Shown in pieces: positions 18,301-26,553 of a stretch of 41,203 bases of DNA. Position 1 is the stretch's first letter. Every line of letters starts with the position of its first letter. The DNA is taken from contig NZ_JAFQQZ010000033.1 of assembly GCF_017410345.1 (NCBI RefSeq), positions 1 through 41,203 on the forward strand, in the 5' to 3' direction. The notes below the pieces were generated by a model. It saw nothing but the letters and a program-made list of their open reading frames with translations. It was not told the origin of the DNA and made no database searches. The translations under genes were made by a program, and so were the position numbers. The stretch comes from Methanobrevibacter sp. (GTDB lineage Archaea > Methanobacteriota > Methanobacteria > Methanobacteriales > Methanobacteriaceae).

Positions 18301-19883
18301 GCCTATTGGTTGGAGATGAAATCAGCTTTGACATTTCAACCAAGCTTAATGTTTCCAATATGACAATAAAACTCAATGGAACTGTAAGTGCAGACACTTA
18401 TGACCCTATAGAATCTAACAATTTTGATTCGGATAGCGTAAATGCCTTGCCTTTATGTGATTTGATAACTAAAGTGAGTGTGTCTGAAAGTCCGGTGAAT
18501 AAGGATGATGTTGTTGATTGGGTTGTTGTTGTTTCCAATGATGGTCCTGATGGTGCCAGTGATGTTGTCCTATCATTGTCTGATTTGGAGTCCTTGGGAT
18601 TGATTGTTATAAATTCCTCTGATGAATCATTTGATGATGATGAGGGCATATGGACAATTGGCGATTTGGCTAGCGGAGATGAGCTAACTTTGGTCATTAC
18701 AACTCAAGTAGACAAGTCAAATGGCAATATCACTGTTGTCGGTGAGGTTGAGACAATTACTAAGGAGTCTGATTACGAGAATAATGTTGACAATGATTCC
18801 TTGGCTGTAAATCCTTTATGCGATTTGATTATCAGCATAGATGTATCCAATGATACTGTAAATTATGGCGACATTGTTGATTGGATTGTTGTTGTTTCCA
18901 ATGATGGTCCTGATGGTGCTAGTGATGTTGTGGTTTCCCTATCTGATTTTGAGTCTTTAGGTTTGCTTGTCTTGAATGCTTCTGATGATTCCTTTGATTT
19001 GGAGGATTATGAATGGATCATTGGAGATTTGGATGCTGGAGACAGCGTTTCCTTTAACATCACAGTAAAGGCAAATAAGTCAAATGATAACATCACTGTA
19101 AATACTGATGTGGAAACAAGCACTTATGAACCGAACAAGGAAAACAATCATGACAATGAAAGCTTGGAAATACTTCCAATCTGTGATATAGCGGTAAATA
19201 TCGTTCCTGACAATGACACTGTCCATGTTGATGAGATTGTAAACTGGGTAATCAATGTAACAAATTATGGTCCTGATAAGGCAGATGAAGTGAATGTATC
19301 CAACAGTTTTCCAGAAAACTTGGAATTCATTGATTTTGAGTCAAACAATGGAGAATTGGAGCAAATCACCGATGAAGAGGGAAATGTCATAGACATTATC
19401 TGGAAAGTAGGTGATTTGGAGAGCAATGAGTCTGCAATATTGGTAATTTCCACTAAAGCGCTGGGAGAGGGAACTGTCTTGAACAATGTAAGTGCAGATT
19501 CCTCCACTCCGGATATCAACGAATCCAATAATATTGACTCTGCAAGCATCGATGTGATTCCAGCAGATGAAAGCTCTGATGAAAATCCAGATGATGGAAA
19601 TGAGTCTGATAATAATCCCGGAAATCCGGAAAACAATTCAGATGAAAGTTCTGATGATTACGAGGATTATGATGATGATTTTTCATGGCTTGACTATTTC
19701 CTGGACAATCCTAATGGAAATGATGCTGGGAATAATGATGGTGATTTAGGTCCAAAACCTAAAAATCCTATGAAAAATCCTAAGAAATCAATAGACCTTT
19801 CAAAAAAGAAAACTGCAAATCCATTTGCTTTGGCTGTTTTATCCTTGTTTGCTTTGTTTGCATTAAGCTATAGGAAAGACTAA
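15363..19883 (+). CDS. giant adhesin-like surface protein: beta-helix plus five DUF11 repeats
   Basis: A 1506-residue secreted surface protein. Residues 1-24 are a signal peptide (hydrophobic core then STVNA). After an acidic Ser/Asp linker, residues about 100-680 are a parallel beta-helix of the pectate-lyase/adhesin type, seen as short rungs such as NCNFRNN, NSTFIGNNAS, GGAIYI and SNFTNH. From about residue 790 five DUF11-type Ig-like repeats follow (starts near 790, 911, 1029, 1150 and 1272), each with an (N/D)xGPxxA(S/D) core. Then an Asp/Asn/Gly/Pro linker and a C-terminal hydrophobic segment NPFALAVLSLFALFALSYRKD as the membrane anchor. The start is TTG at 15363 with GAGGTG eight bases upstream. 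This plan is typical of the adhesin-like proteins of gut Methanobrevibacter, thought to bind other cells or surfaces. The ligand is unknown. Confidence 0.9.
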   Translation: MKFKIIYLICMILCVFLTFSTVNATDLDDFGPNSLAIDSQSESSFANLNEDLSANIVKSDEDEDCVESVNELSNLDEDSNPSLSSINSDENSLKSAISPSGNTFSDIQSSIKSAKSGDVIELNGKTFTGNGSRIVIANKSITIRGGEGSTMATLDARNISAIFKISNSTINIFNCNLINSKGICVYILGGNGSIVNCNFRNNHANTLDAHLLVDENCTNFLVENSSFINGSSFEYSNVAVIARNSTVRNCTFINNVVENDYGVPVTGGGLQIGQYPDMINEGSVINCVFINNSAISNSGAHAGALCFRPGIKVFNSTFISNYCNNIGGATTLHADGEMFNCIFINNSAGVYGGAISTGLNENNISVNISSCIFEDNSAPMGGAIQVKGNNVKVVNSTFIGNNASDSDGGALFIMGNEAIIINSTFNENFAKCIGAGVLINGTDVTILNSSFDANVADYGGAIYVVGSNSNIFSSNFTNHKVINGSVFIKGPNTYVYDSNFKFNCGENGAAIYIKGSENNLIFNNFSFNNVTKRGGAIYIEGSNANILASDFLNNSAIPNKSDILSGLGGAIYIKGNDNTIDSSNLTFNRARNGSAIYTDGVNMVLSNVNFDKNQAWSYILDSTVYPLISYFNESDILINLTLIGGNNIANAIYNTASIDEIYFHNVSYISSKGPKVTGDDEIHPVDGAENSLNGSLLYQDDREDNQLVNVIIYREHSGNEPIRALDEDFLSHYEIILNETFTTGILGNISFNLSDYLGSPLKAGKYYLYAEHLEDDYYKEIDETNDFDIIPLVDVAIDIGSSRVNVDFNKTVKFTVKVRNNGPNDASEVNVNAIVPEGLVYLSSSPSAGAYDPESGIWHIGYLDVGENQTLTINVLTNRTGLIDYPVDVSSLEEDCNMTNNQDNKTIRVLMADLAITVNASEEIANFGGIVNWTISVVNNGPNNASKIVVILDYLDGELVYLDSSNDSFDPSNNRLEIPSLLVGDEISFDISTKLNVSNMTIKLNGTVSADTYDPIESNNFDSDSVNALPLCDLITKVSVSESPVNKDDVVDWVVVVSNDGPDGASDVVLSLSDLESLGLIVINSSDESFDDDEGIWTIGDLASGDELTLVITTQVDKSNGNITVVGEVETITKESDYENNVDNDSLAVNPLCDLIISIDVSNDTVNYGDIVDWIVVVSNDGPDGASDVVVSLSDFESLGLLVLNASDDSFDLEDYEWIIGDLDAGDSVSFNITVKANKSNDNITVNTDVETSTYEPNKENNHDNESLEILPICDIAVNIVPDNDTVHVDEIVNWVINVTNYGPDKADEVNVSNSFPENLEFIDFESNNGELEQITDEEGNVIDIIWKVGDLESNESAILVISTKALGEGTVLNNVSADSSTPDINESNNIDSASIDVIPADESSDENPDDGNESDNNPGNPENNSDESSDDYEDYDDDFSWLDYFLDNPNGNDAGNNDGDLGPKPKNPMKNPKKSIDLSKKKTANPFALAVLSLFALFALSYRKD
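18511..18931 (+). repeat. near-identical internal duplication in DUF11 repeats 3 and 4
   Basis: A 58-base block at 18511-18568 recurs at 18874-18931 with two mismatches, at a spacing of 363 bases (121 codons). It encodes the VVDWVVVVSNDGPDGASDVV core of adjacent DUF11 repeats, so one repeat was copied recently. Confidence 0.85.
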
Positions 19884-19896
19884 AATCTTATTTTTT

Positions 19897-19919
19897 GGAG
19901 TTCATCAACTCCTTTTTTT
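19897..19919 (+). terminator. adhesin gene terminator
   Basis: Perfect stem GGAGTT-CATC-AACTCC (19897-19912) followed by seven T residues, 14 bases after the stop codon. Archaeal termination mainly needs the T-tract, but hairpin plus T-tract is convincing. Confidence 0.7.
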
Positions 19920-20006
19920 ATTTTTTAATCATTTTATAGATTATCATCCATGATATGATTCTTATTTTTTTATTCATTTTACAGTTTATCCTCCAATTTA
20001 AAAAAA

Positions 20007-20018
20007 TTTTTTATATAA
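20007..20018 (+). promoter_or_regulatory. TATA box for a probably leaderless MFS gene
   Basis: TTTTTATATAAA centred about 25 bases before the ATG at 20039, and no ribosome binding site between. The predicted transcript starts at or next to the start codon, so this mRNA is probably leaderless. Confidence 0.5.
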
Positions 20019-20038
20019 AAAAATACAAATTTTAATTA

Positions 20039-21277
20039 ATGAATGCTGCAGAAACTTCCAATCGAAATGATGATAAGATATTTACAAAGGACTTCTTTTT
20101 AATATTCGGTGCATTGCTCTTTTCCGCCCTTGTAATGTATGCGTTGATGTCTACCGTAACTGAGTATGCAACATCCATGGGAACAAGCGCAACCATTGCA
20201 GGACTTGTATCCGGAATATACATTTTCGGAGGCCTCTGTTCAAGAATCTACTCTGCAAATGCACTTGAGAGAAGGGATTGGAAGAAATTAGCCATTGTTT
20301 TTCTAAGCATTCACTTTTTGGCATGCATCTTCTACTTTTTTGCAAATAACGTGACTTTCCTTTTGATTGTAAGGTTCATTCATGGGCTTGGATTTGGGGC
20401 TTCCGCAAATGCAATCGTAACCATCGCAAGTGCGATTCTTCCTAAAAAACGCTTTGGAGAGGCTTTCGGATACTTCATGCTGGGAACTACCATTGCAGTC
20501 GGATTAGGCCCTTACATTTCAGGATTCTTCTATGACAATTGGGGATCCTTCGGTTCATTCTCTCTTGCCACAAGTTTCGCAGCCCTTGGACTCTTGTGCA
20601 TTTTGCTTCTGGACATCACCAAATATGAGATCATCCATAACAATGAGATTGAAAACCATATGGAAAATGAATCCATTGAAGCAGAGGATTCATTGGAGGA
20701 AAAAGGAAAAATCAGAAGAGTCATAGATAAGATATTTGAGATTCCTGCAATTCCAGTTTCCCTTTTTACTGGACTTACAAGCTTAGGATACGTTTCCATC
20801 CTATCATTCTACAGATTATATGCTGTTGAAGTGGATTTGGTAAGCGCATTCTCCCTATTCTTTATAATCTATTCAATCGTTCTGGTGGCTTCAAGGCCTA
20901 TTGCAGGGAGAATTCAGGACAAGCATGGTGACAGGATCATCTGTTTCACAGGAATCATTGCACAGGCAATCGGTCTCTTCTTGATCGCTTGGATGCCTTC
21001 AACCATAACAGTCTTTATCTGTGCGGTATGTGCCGCACTTGGTTTCGGTACATTGAATTCAGCATGCACAGCCATTGTTACAAGGGACACCACCGCAAAT
21101 CGCCGTCCTTATGCAATATCAACATTCTTCATATTCTGTGATGGAACAATGGGATTCGGACCTGCATTGCTAGGGTCTTTCGTTAGTGCAAGCAGCGGAT
21201 ATGCTCCCGTTTACTTCATATCCTCTTTCATAACATTGCTTGCATTGCCAATAGCCTTCTTTGCCCTTAAAAGATAG
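20039..21277 (+). CDS. MFS transporter (12-helix, drug-efflux-like)
   Basis: A 412-residue major facilitator with about twelve membrane helices in two halves, separated by a charged cytoplasmic loop (residues about 200-235, Glu/Asn/Lys-rich). SGIYIFGGLCSRIYSANALERRDWKK after helix 2 is the MFS motif A region, and FIHGLGFGASANAIVTIAS and FGYFMLGTTIAVGLGPYISG are the helix 4-5 segments of proton-linked antiporters. The second half carries SRPIAGRIQDKHGDR, the repeat of motif A. The substrate is unknown; drug or metabolite export by proton antiport is the family default. It is flanked by A+T-rich spacers and is probably monocistronic. Confidence 0.88.
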   Translation: MNAAETSNRNDDKIFTKDFFLIFGALLFSALVMYALMSTVTEYATSMGTSATIAGLVSGIYIFGGLCSRIYSANALERRDWKKLAIVFLSIHFLACIFYFFANNVTFLLIVRFIHGLGFGASANAIVTIASAILPKKRFGEAFGYFMLGTTIAVGLGPYISGFFYDNWGSFGSFSLATSFAALGLLCILLLDITKYEIIHNNEIENHMENESIEAEDSLEEKGKIRRVIDKIFEIPAIPVSLFTGLTSLGYVSILSFYRLYAVEVDLVSAFSLFFIIYSIVLVASRPIAGRIQDKHGDRIICFTGIIAQAIGLFLIAWMPSTITVFICAVCAALGFGTLNSACTAIVTRDTTANRRPYAISTFFIFCDGTMGFGPALLGSFVSASSGYAPVYFISSFITLLALPIAFFALKR

Positions 21278-21503
21278 CTAAATAAAATATTCTATTTTTA
21301 TATCAATTTTAAATCAATCATAGTTTACTTTTTATTAAAATATTAATTCTCATCAAATTTAAATGTAAAAGAATAAATATTTAAATGATAATAAATAAGT
21401 TCATAATAGTTATAATCTTGACTTATTATTCTTTAATCAAAGCATAAAAGACATAAGTCAAATGATTGTAATGATTATAAGCTAATGTATGATAGGTGAA
21501 ACT

Positions 21504-22058
21504 ATGAGTATTCTATTAATAATTTTAATCGTTATAATAATCATCATTCTTGTAGGCGTTGTAGCCATTTACAACGGCCTTGTAACTTCAAGAAATAAGG
21601 TAAAGAATGCATGGGCTCAAATTGATGTCCAATTGAACAGAAGAGCGGATTTGATTCCTAATTTGGTTGAAACCGTAAAGGGATATGCCGGTCATGAAAG
21701 CTCTGTATTTGAGGAAGTGACTGCAGCAAGGGCAGGATTGATGAATGCAAACGGCGTAAAGGAAATCGGCGAGGCCAACAATCAATTGTCAAACACATTG
21801 AAGACCTTGTTTGCCGTTGCTGAAAACTACCCTGAATTGAAAGCAAATGAAAACTTCAAGGAATTGCAAGCCCAATTGTCTGAAACCGAGGATAAGATTG
21901 CCTACTCCAGACAATTCTACAATGACACAGTCTTGATGTACAACAACAAATGCCAAACTTTCCCAAACAATATATTTGCAGGAATCTTTGGATTTAAGGA
22001 AGCTGACTTCTTTGAAGCTGCTGGAGAAGCAAGATCCGTTCCTAAAGTTGAATTCTAA
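21504..22058 (+). CDS. lemA: LemA family protein
   Basis: A 184-residue LemA protein: an N-terminal membrane helix ([21 protein letters not shown]) with the short N terminus outside, then a long coiled three-helix bundle. The family signature is clear in [31 protein letters not shown] and the C-terminal [18 protein letters not shown]. The start is the ATG at 21504, since AGGTGAA lies four bases upstream; an in-frame ATG at 21489 would put that site inside the gene. LemA is often encoded with a DUF2207/YciQ-like membrane protein, as here 64 bases downstream, and the two are thought to act together at the cell surface. The molecular role is unknown. Confidence 0.95.
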   Translation: MSILLIILIVIIIIILVGVVAIYNGLVTSRNKVKNAWAQIDVQLNRRADLIPNLVETVKGYAGHESSVFEEVTAARAGLMNANGVKEIGEANNQLSNTLKTLFAVAENYPELKANENFKELQAQLSETEDKIAYSRQFYNDTVLMYNNKCQTFPNNIFAGIFGFKEADFFEAAGEARSVPKVEF

Positions 22059-22122
22059 TCTTCTATTTGGATTAAATTTAATATATGGGTTCATTTTCCA
22101 TATATTAATTCAGGTGAAAACC

Positions 22123-23910
22123 ATGAATTTGAAAAACAAGGCATTGGCAATTCTCTTAATCTCCATATTCTGTTTGTCCGCATTGCCTGCAGTATCTGCT
22201 GTAGACTATTCGATTCCATATGCGAATGTGGACATTCAGGTATATGATGACGGGTTGATCAATGTCTATGAGGAAATTGACTATCATTTTGATTCATCAG
22301 CCAATGGTGTCTATAGGGACATTCCACTAAAGAAGAACCAGTCTGTCGAGAACCTTCAGGTCTATGTGGATGGAGCTTATGCCGATTATCAGATCATTGA
22401 CCAAGGAGGTCAGGAGAGAATAAAGATTTACCTTTACCGTGATGCGGCAAAGACCCAAAAGATTCTCCCTGGGACTGATGTGAAGGTCTATCTCCAATAT
22501 GACTTCACACATGTCGTAAAGGTCTACAATGATGTAGGTGAGCTGCAATATAAGGTCTGGGGAGATGAATGGGAAGATGATTTAGGTTCCTTGGATGCCG
22601 TTATCCGTTTCCCAGATGACAAGAAGCTTGAATATTGGATCAATCCGGCATATAGCGATGCAAAGGCAAAATGGTCAAACGGCACTTTAATCATTTCAAG
22701 TGATGGCGTTTCAGAAGGGGATTATGTAGAGGCAAGGGCTCTCATTCCATTGGAGGAATTTTCATCAAGCACTCCTTATGCACAGCATATCGACCAGAAT
22801 GCTGCAGATGAGATAAGGAACATGCAGAAGAATGAGGAAAACACCCAATATATGCTAAGCACAATCGGTTCAATCGTCAATTATCTGCTCGTTGCCCTAT
22901 GTGCCATTCCACTTGCAATATACTATAAATTTGGAAGGGAGCCAAAGACTGACTATCAGGGAATCTATGAGCATGAGCCTCCAACAGATGACCCTCCTGC
23001 ATTTGTAAATGCATTGATGGGTGGATTTGGAAAGAATGTAGGTAATCTCGACCAAAAGGCCTTCCAGGCTACAATCATGGACTTGATCAACAGGGGAAAG
23101 CTTGGCGTGGACTCTGAGGAGGATACTGAATTTACCAAGACCACTTTCCTTACAGTCAAGTCAACAGATGGATTGGAAAGGTATGAAAGGGAGCTTATCG
23201 ACATTCTAAGGACATATGAATTGAACGGCAGGATAAGCTTCTCATATATGCAGGATTGCCTTAGGGAGGAATATCAGGCTCGCTCTTACCAAGACAGATA
23301 CAACAATTGGTGTGAAAACTTCAAGGCCGACTATCTTCCTGATGAAGTGTTAAGCCAATACTTTGATCAGACAGGCTCAGACTATATGATGTACTTTGGA
23401 ATAGGCGCAATTGTCTTGGCCATTATCGTAGGAGGATTATCTCTCTTCCTTCATTTCAGAGGAAACTTCATAACCACTTTGGTTGCAGTCTTCTTTGCAA
23501 TAGTCGGTGGGGCATGTCTCATATTGCCATCTGGAATTGGAGGCAAGTACACCTTGAAGGGAATGCTTTATGTTGAAAGATGGGAGAAGTTCAAGAAGTT
23601 CCTGAAGGATTATTCATTGATCAAGGAGCATCCTCCTGAATCAATTGCAATCTGGAACAAGTATCTGGTCTATGCAACTGCTCTTGGAGTGGCGGATCAG
23701 GTCTATAAGGCAATGAAGATGCATGTCTATGGCGGATTGGACAATCCTAATTACACAACAAATGATTTGTTCATGTTCTATTATCTTGGTGGATACAATC
23801 ATATAAACAGTTCATTTGCAACTGCATCATCTACCATTTCAGCTGCCAACAATGACTCCATAGGAGGAATCGGAGGCGGTTCCGGTGGTGGAGGTGGTGG
23901 TGCTTTCTAA
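22123..23910 (+). CDS. DUF2207 (YciQ-like) membrane protein with Gly-rich tail
   Basis: A 595-residue membrane protein. Residues 1-26 are a signal peptide ending PAVSA. An extracellular domain to about 240 matches DUF2207 (YSIPYANVDIQVYDDGLINVYEEIDYHF, then VYRDIPL and VKVYLQYDF). Three membrane helices follow near 244-270, 421-443 and 449-470, with a cytoplasmic region between and after them. The last 15 residues are the Gly-rich GGIGGGSGGGGGGAF tail, which is diagnostic of this family. I start at the ATG at 22123 because AGGTGAA is five bases upstream; longer in-frame readings would overlap lemA. It is paired with lemA. Function unknown. Confidence 0.92.
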   Translation: MNLKNKALAILLISIFCLSALPAVSAVDYSIPYANVDIQVYDDGLINVYEEIDYHFDSSANGVYRDIPLKKNQSVENLQVYVDGAYADYQIIDQGGQERIKIYLYRDAAKTQKILPGTDVKVYLQYDFTHVVKVYNDVGELQYKVWGDEWEDDLGSLDAVIRFPDDKKLEYWINPAYSDAKAKWSNGTLIISSDGVSEGDYVEARALIPLEEFSSSTPYAQHIDQNAADEIRNMQKNEENTQYMLSTIGSIVNYLLVALCAIPLAIYYKFGREPKTDYQGIYEHEPPTDDPPAFVNALMGGFGKNVGNLDQKAFQATIMDLINRGKLGVDSEEDTEFTKTTFLTVKSTDGLERYERELIDILRTYELNGRISFSYMQDCLREEYQARSYQDRYNNWCENFKADYLPDEVLSQYFDQTGSDYMMYFGIGAIVLAIIVGGLSLFLHFRGNFITTLVAVFFAIVGGACLILPSGIGGKYTLKGMLYVERWEKFKKFLKDYSLIKEHPPESIAIWNKYLVYATALGVADQVYKAMKMHVYGGLDNPNYTTNDLFMFYYLGGYNHINSSFATASSTISAANNDSIGGIGGGSGGGGGGAF

Positions 23911-23914
23911 CGCC

Positions 23915-23967
23915 CCAGCTTTTACGTTGGCTTCGCCAACGCAAAACCTGGACCAAAACTCTTTCAC
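23915..23967 (+). repeat. hairpin repeat family, copy C
   Basis: Starts five bases after the DUF2207 stop codon. CCAGCTTTTA, perfect seven-base stem CGTTGGC-TTC-GCCAACG, then CAAAACCTGGACCAAAACT and CTTTCAC. The stem sequence is quite different from the other copies but pairs perfectly. Confidence 0.8.
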
Positions 23968-24108
23968 GGCTTATGAATAAAATAATCTTTTTATTTTTTA
24001 CTTTTTTTTACTTTTTTTTTAATTCATTTTCATTCCTATTTTTTATTTAAAGTATTACTCTTTTTGATTTTTTATTATTACTTTCACATTGTTATTTTTT
24101 TAAAAAAT

Positions 24109-24130
24109 AATACTCTTTATAAAGAGTATT
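24109..24130. repeat. perfect 22-base palindrome
   Basis: AATACTCTTTA followed by its exact reverse complement. It could be a regulator-binding site or a symmetric terminator. Related ATTACT words recur nearby at about 24053, 24128 and 24181. Confidence 0.6.
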
Positions 24131-24320
24131 ACTGATTTAAGCTATTTTAAGGCCTCAGTAATAAGAAAAACTTTATATGATTATTACTCCAATATATTAA
24201 TTGAGCATGATATTACTTTTTGGCAAATTTTTATTATTTTAAAAAAATATTATCGCTGTGTTACCTTAAAGTTAGAAACAAAATGAGAATTTGCTGAAAG
24301 GATATTATGTTTTTTAAGTT

Positions 24321-24342
24321 AATAAGTATGTCATTACTTATT
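24321..24342. repeat. inverted repeat AATAAGTA-N6-TACTTATT
   Basis: Eight-base perfect arms with a six-base centre, about 340 bases before the MFS start. It could be an operator or a small hairpin; no gene is next to it. Confidence 0.45.
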
Positions 24343-24500
24343 TTCTCTCCTTAATGCATTTTAGAAAAGGTTATAATGATTTGCAGACATAAAAGTTTAT
24401 TTAAATCTTAAAAATCACTACAATCCAAATATTATTTAATAAATATTCTAAATCACAAAACATTATAATAGCAATCTCTTCTGCAAATTATTATAATCTC

Positions 24501-24552
24501 CCAGCTTTTCCGGGCCTTCGGCCCGCAAAACCTGGACCAAAACTTTTTCCAC
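24501..24552 (+). repeat. hairpin repeat family, copy D
   Basis: CCAGCTTTTC, perfect stem CGGGCC-TTC-GGCCCG, CAAAACCTGGACC and AAAACTTTTTCCAC. It lies about 130 bases before the MFS gene at 24680, not directly behind a gene like copies A-C. Confidence 0.8.
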
Positions 24553-24679
24553 TATTTTTGAGTAACTAATTTTTTACAAATTTTACTATTTTCCAATCAA
24601 TAATCTTTCTAAAAATTATATAAAAACTTATATTAAATCTAGATTATAATTAATAATATCCAATGAATAAGGTGTTTTT

Positions 24680-26062
24680 GTGGGTATTGTAAATAGATTA
24701 GGATTGGAAAAATCAGCCATTCTGCTTGCTGCAGTCGTTTCATTCGTCACTGCATTCCTGGCAAACATTTCAGTGGCATTGCCTCTGATTGCCCGTGAAC
24801 TTGCAATGAGCAATATAGTCCAGAATTGGGTGGCCACCATATTTCTACTTGCAATTGCCGCATTGTCAATACCTTTAGGAAAGCTTACAAGCAAATATGG
24901 ACTAAAAAGATCATTGCTAATTGGAATAATCGTTACCATAATAGGTGTGATCATTTCCTGTTTCTCATTTTCAAGCGAATTGTTACTGTTTTCAAGGGTT
25001 GTTCAGGGCATAGGGACAGCATTCATCAATGTTGCCTCAATGGCATTAATCGTTTCTGCAGTGCCTCCAGAGACCCGTGGACAGGCTTTGGGACTAAATA
25101 TTGCAGGAGTCTATATAGGACTATCCTCTGCACCTGTCATAGGGGGAATCGTCATCTATTACCTTGGATGGCAGAGCATATTCTATGTGATGTTGCCTTT
25201 CCTTATCTTTTCAGCTTATCTATGCTACAGCCTTGAAGATGAATGGACAATGTATGATGGGTCAATCGATAAGATAGGATCAATCATATATATGCTTGGA
25301 ATTCTATTATTTGTCTATGGATTTACAGTAATTATTACAGATTTGGGTAAGATATTATTATTGATTGGTTTGGCCTTGCTGATTTGCTTCGCGTATATTG
25401 AATTGAGGATCAATAATCCTGTATTTGAAGTGAGATTGTTTAAGAATGCAAGGTTCTTCTCTTCAAATTTAGCATCCTTGATTAGTTATCTTGCAACTTT
25501 TGTCATTACCTATATAGTAACCTATCATTTTCAATACATTATGGGCCTAAACTCCCAGATATCAGGACTCTTACTTATAGTGACCCCAGTGATGATGGCG
25601 ATATTGGCACCGATATCAGGCAGAATATCAGACAGAATAGATCCTCAAAAGCTGGCAGCAATCGGTATGGGATTCGTAACCGTGGCAATCCTGATTCTAT
25701 GCTTCCTGAATGAGTCAACCCCATTGTATGTCATCATAATTGCAATGTTCCTGCAGGGAATAGGATATGGAATGTTTTCAACCCCAAATACCAATGCGAT
25801 CATGAGTTCAGTTCCAAAAGAGGAGACAGGAACCGCTTCAGCATCTCTAGCAGCCATGAGAGTCATCGGCCAGACATTAAGCATAGGTCTTTTGACAGTT
25901 ATCTTTGCTTACATTATGGGAAGTGTGCCTATAATTCCTGAATATTATCCATTGCTTATGGAAAGCTCAAGGATTTCCTGTATCATTTCAGCTATTTTAT
26001 GTGTGATTGCCGTTTGCGCCTCTTTAGTTGGCTTAAGGTCTGATGTTGAATACGAGACCTAA
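24680..26062 (+). CDS. MFS transporter, DHA2-like (14-helix)
   Basis: A 460-residue major facilitator with about fourteen hydrophobic helices, as in the EmrB/QacA (DHA2) drug:proton antiporters. ISVALPLIARELAMS and VATIFLLAIAALSIPLGKLTSKYGLKRSL at the start contain motif A; RVVQGIGTAFINVASMALIV is motif B, and LGLNIAGVYIGLSSAPVIGG is motif C, the antiporter motif. The second half has APISGRISDRIDPQKL. The start is GTG at 24680 with AAGGTG seven bases upstream. The substrate is unknown. The long spacer upstream with palindromes may carry its regulation. Confidence 0.9.
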   Translation: MGIVNRLGLEKSAILLAAVVSFVTAFLANISVALPLIARELAMSNIVQNWVATIFLLAIAALSIPLGKLTSKYGLKRSLLIGIIVTIIGVIISCFSFSSELLLFSRVVQGIGTAFINVASMALIVSAVPPETRGQALGLNIAGVYIGLSSAPVIGGIVIYYLGWQSIFYVMLPFLIFSAYLCYSLEDEWTMYDGSIDKIGSIIYMLGILLFVYGFTVIITDLGKILLLIGLALLICFAYIELRINNPVFEVRLFKNARFFSSNLASLISYLATFVITYIVTYHFQYIMGLNSQISGLLLIVTPVMMAILAPISGRISDRIDPQKLAAIGMGFVTVAILILCFLNESTPLYVIIIAMFLQGIGYGMFSTPNTNAIMSSVPKEETGTASASLAAMRVIGQTLSIGLLTVIFAYIMGSVPIIPEYYPLLMESSRISCIISAILCVIAVCASLVGLRSDVEYET

Positions 26063-26201
26063 GCATATTTTACTTTTTTTTTAATTTTTCATTAGTGGAT
26101 TTAATTCTTTTTTTAATTTTCAATCATAATTTTTCCATAAATGGTTTAATATAGCAAACCTTTATAAGCAACGGAATTTATAGTATTGTTCCGGTGATAT
26201 A

Positions 26202-26516
26202 ATGATTGAAAAAAGCGTAAACATAAAAAAACTAGAAGCACCAAGAGCTGCACCAAAGAAAGCACCAAAAAGAGCACCAAGAAGGAGACCTAAACCAAAT
26301 GTAAGCCCAATCATGGCGGCTTATTTCCTAGGCTATCTCCAGTCACAGAACGGTGAAAAGATAGCAGAGGATCTTGAGGAAGTTGAAAAGCTCTACATAG
26401 GAACCTGCCTCTCTATGGGAATAGGTCCTGTGGAAGACATCTCCGAGCTATTTCAAGCTTTATTTGGCTTAGGGCAGGAGGAAGATGATGACAAGCCTCT
26501 TCAGTACTATGCTTAA
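26202..26516 (+). CDS. small protein with basic Pro/Ala/Lys/Arg N-terminal tail
   Basis: A 104-residue protein of unknown function. Residues about 10-36 are rich in Lys, Arg, Pro and Ala (APKKAPKRAPRRRPKP), resembling histone H1-like or ribosome-associated basic tails. The rest is a compact helical domain (PIMAAYFLGYLQSQNGEKIAEDLEEVEKLYIGTCLSMGIG) and an acidic end (EEDDDK). GGTGAT lies four bases before the ATG, and a TATA-like TTTAATATAG (26145-26154) is upstream, so expression is likely. Nucleic acid binding by the tail is inference only. Confidence 0.7.
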   Translation: MIEKSVNIKKLEAPRAAPKKAPKRAPRRRPKPNVSPIMAAYFLGYLQSQNGEKIAEDLEEVEKLYIGTCLSMGIGPVEDISELFQALFGLGQEEDDDKPLQYYA

Positions 26517-26553
26517 ATAATCCCTTTTTTTCTTTTTTTTAATTTTAAAAGAT

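Larger units (their letters stand above)
23911..24679. other. long spacer with hairpin repeats and palindromes
   Basis: A 769-base spacer without a supportable gene. It holds hairpin repeat copies C and D, a perfect 22-base palindrome at 24109-24130, an inverted repeat ATTACTGA/TCAGTAAT (24128-24135 and 24155-24162) and another AATAAGTA-N6-TACTTATT (24321-24342). The end carries AAGGTG, the ribosome site of the MFS gene starting at GTG 24680. Confidence 0.6.

Noticed and set aside
21976-22122. Upstream extension of the DUF2207 protein
   Set aside because: It overlaps lemA out of frame; the ATG at 22123 has a ribosome site and directly starts a signal peptide.
24307-24354. 15-codon hydrophobic open reading frame after GAAAGGATATT
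   Set aside because: Too short and overlaps an inverted repeat; no promoter or conservation evidence. Kept only as a remark.
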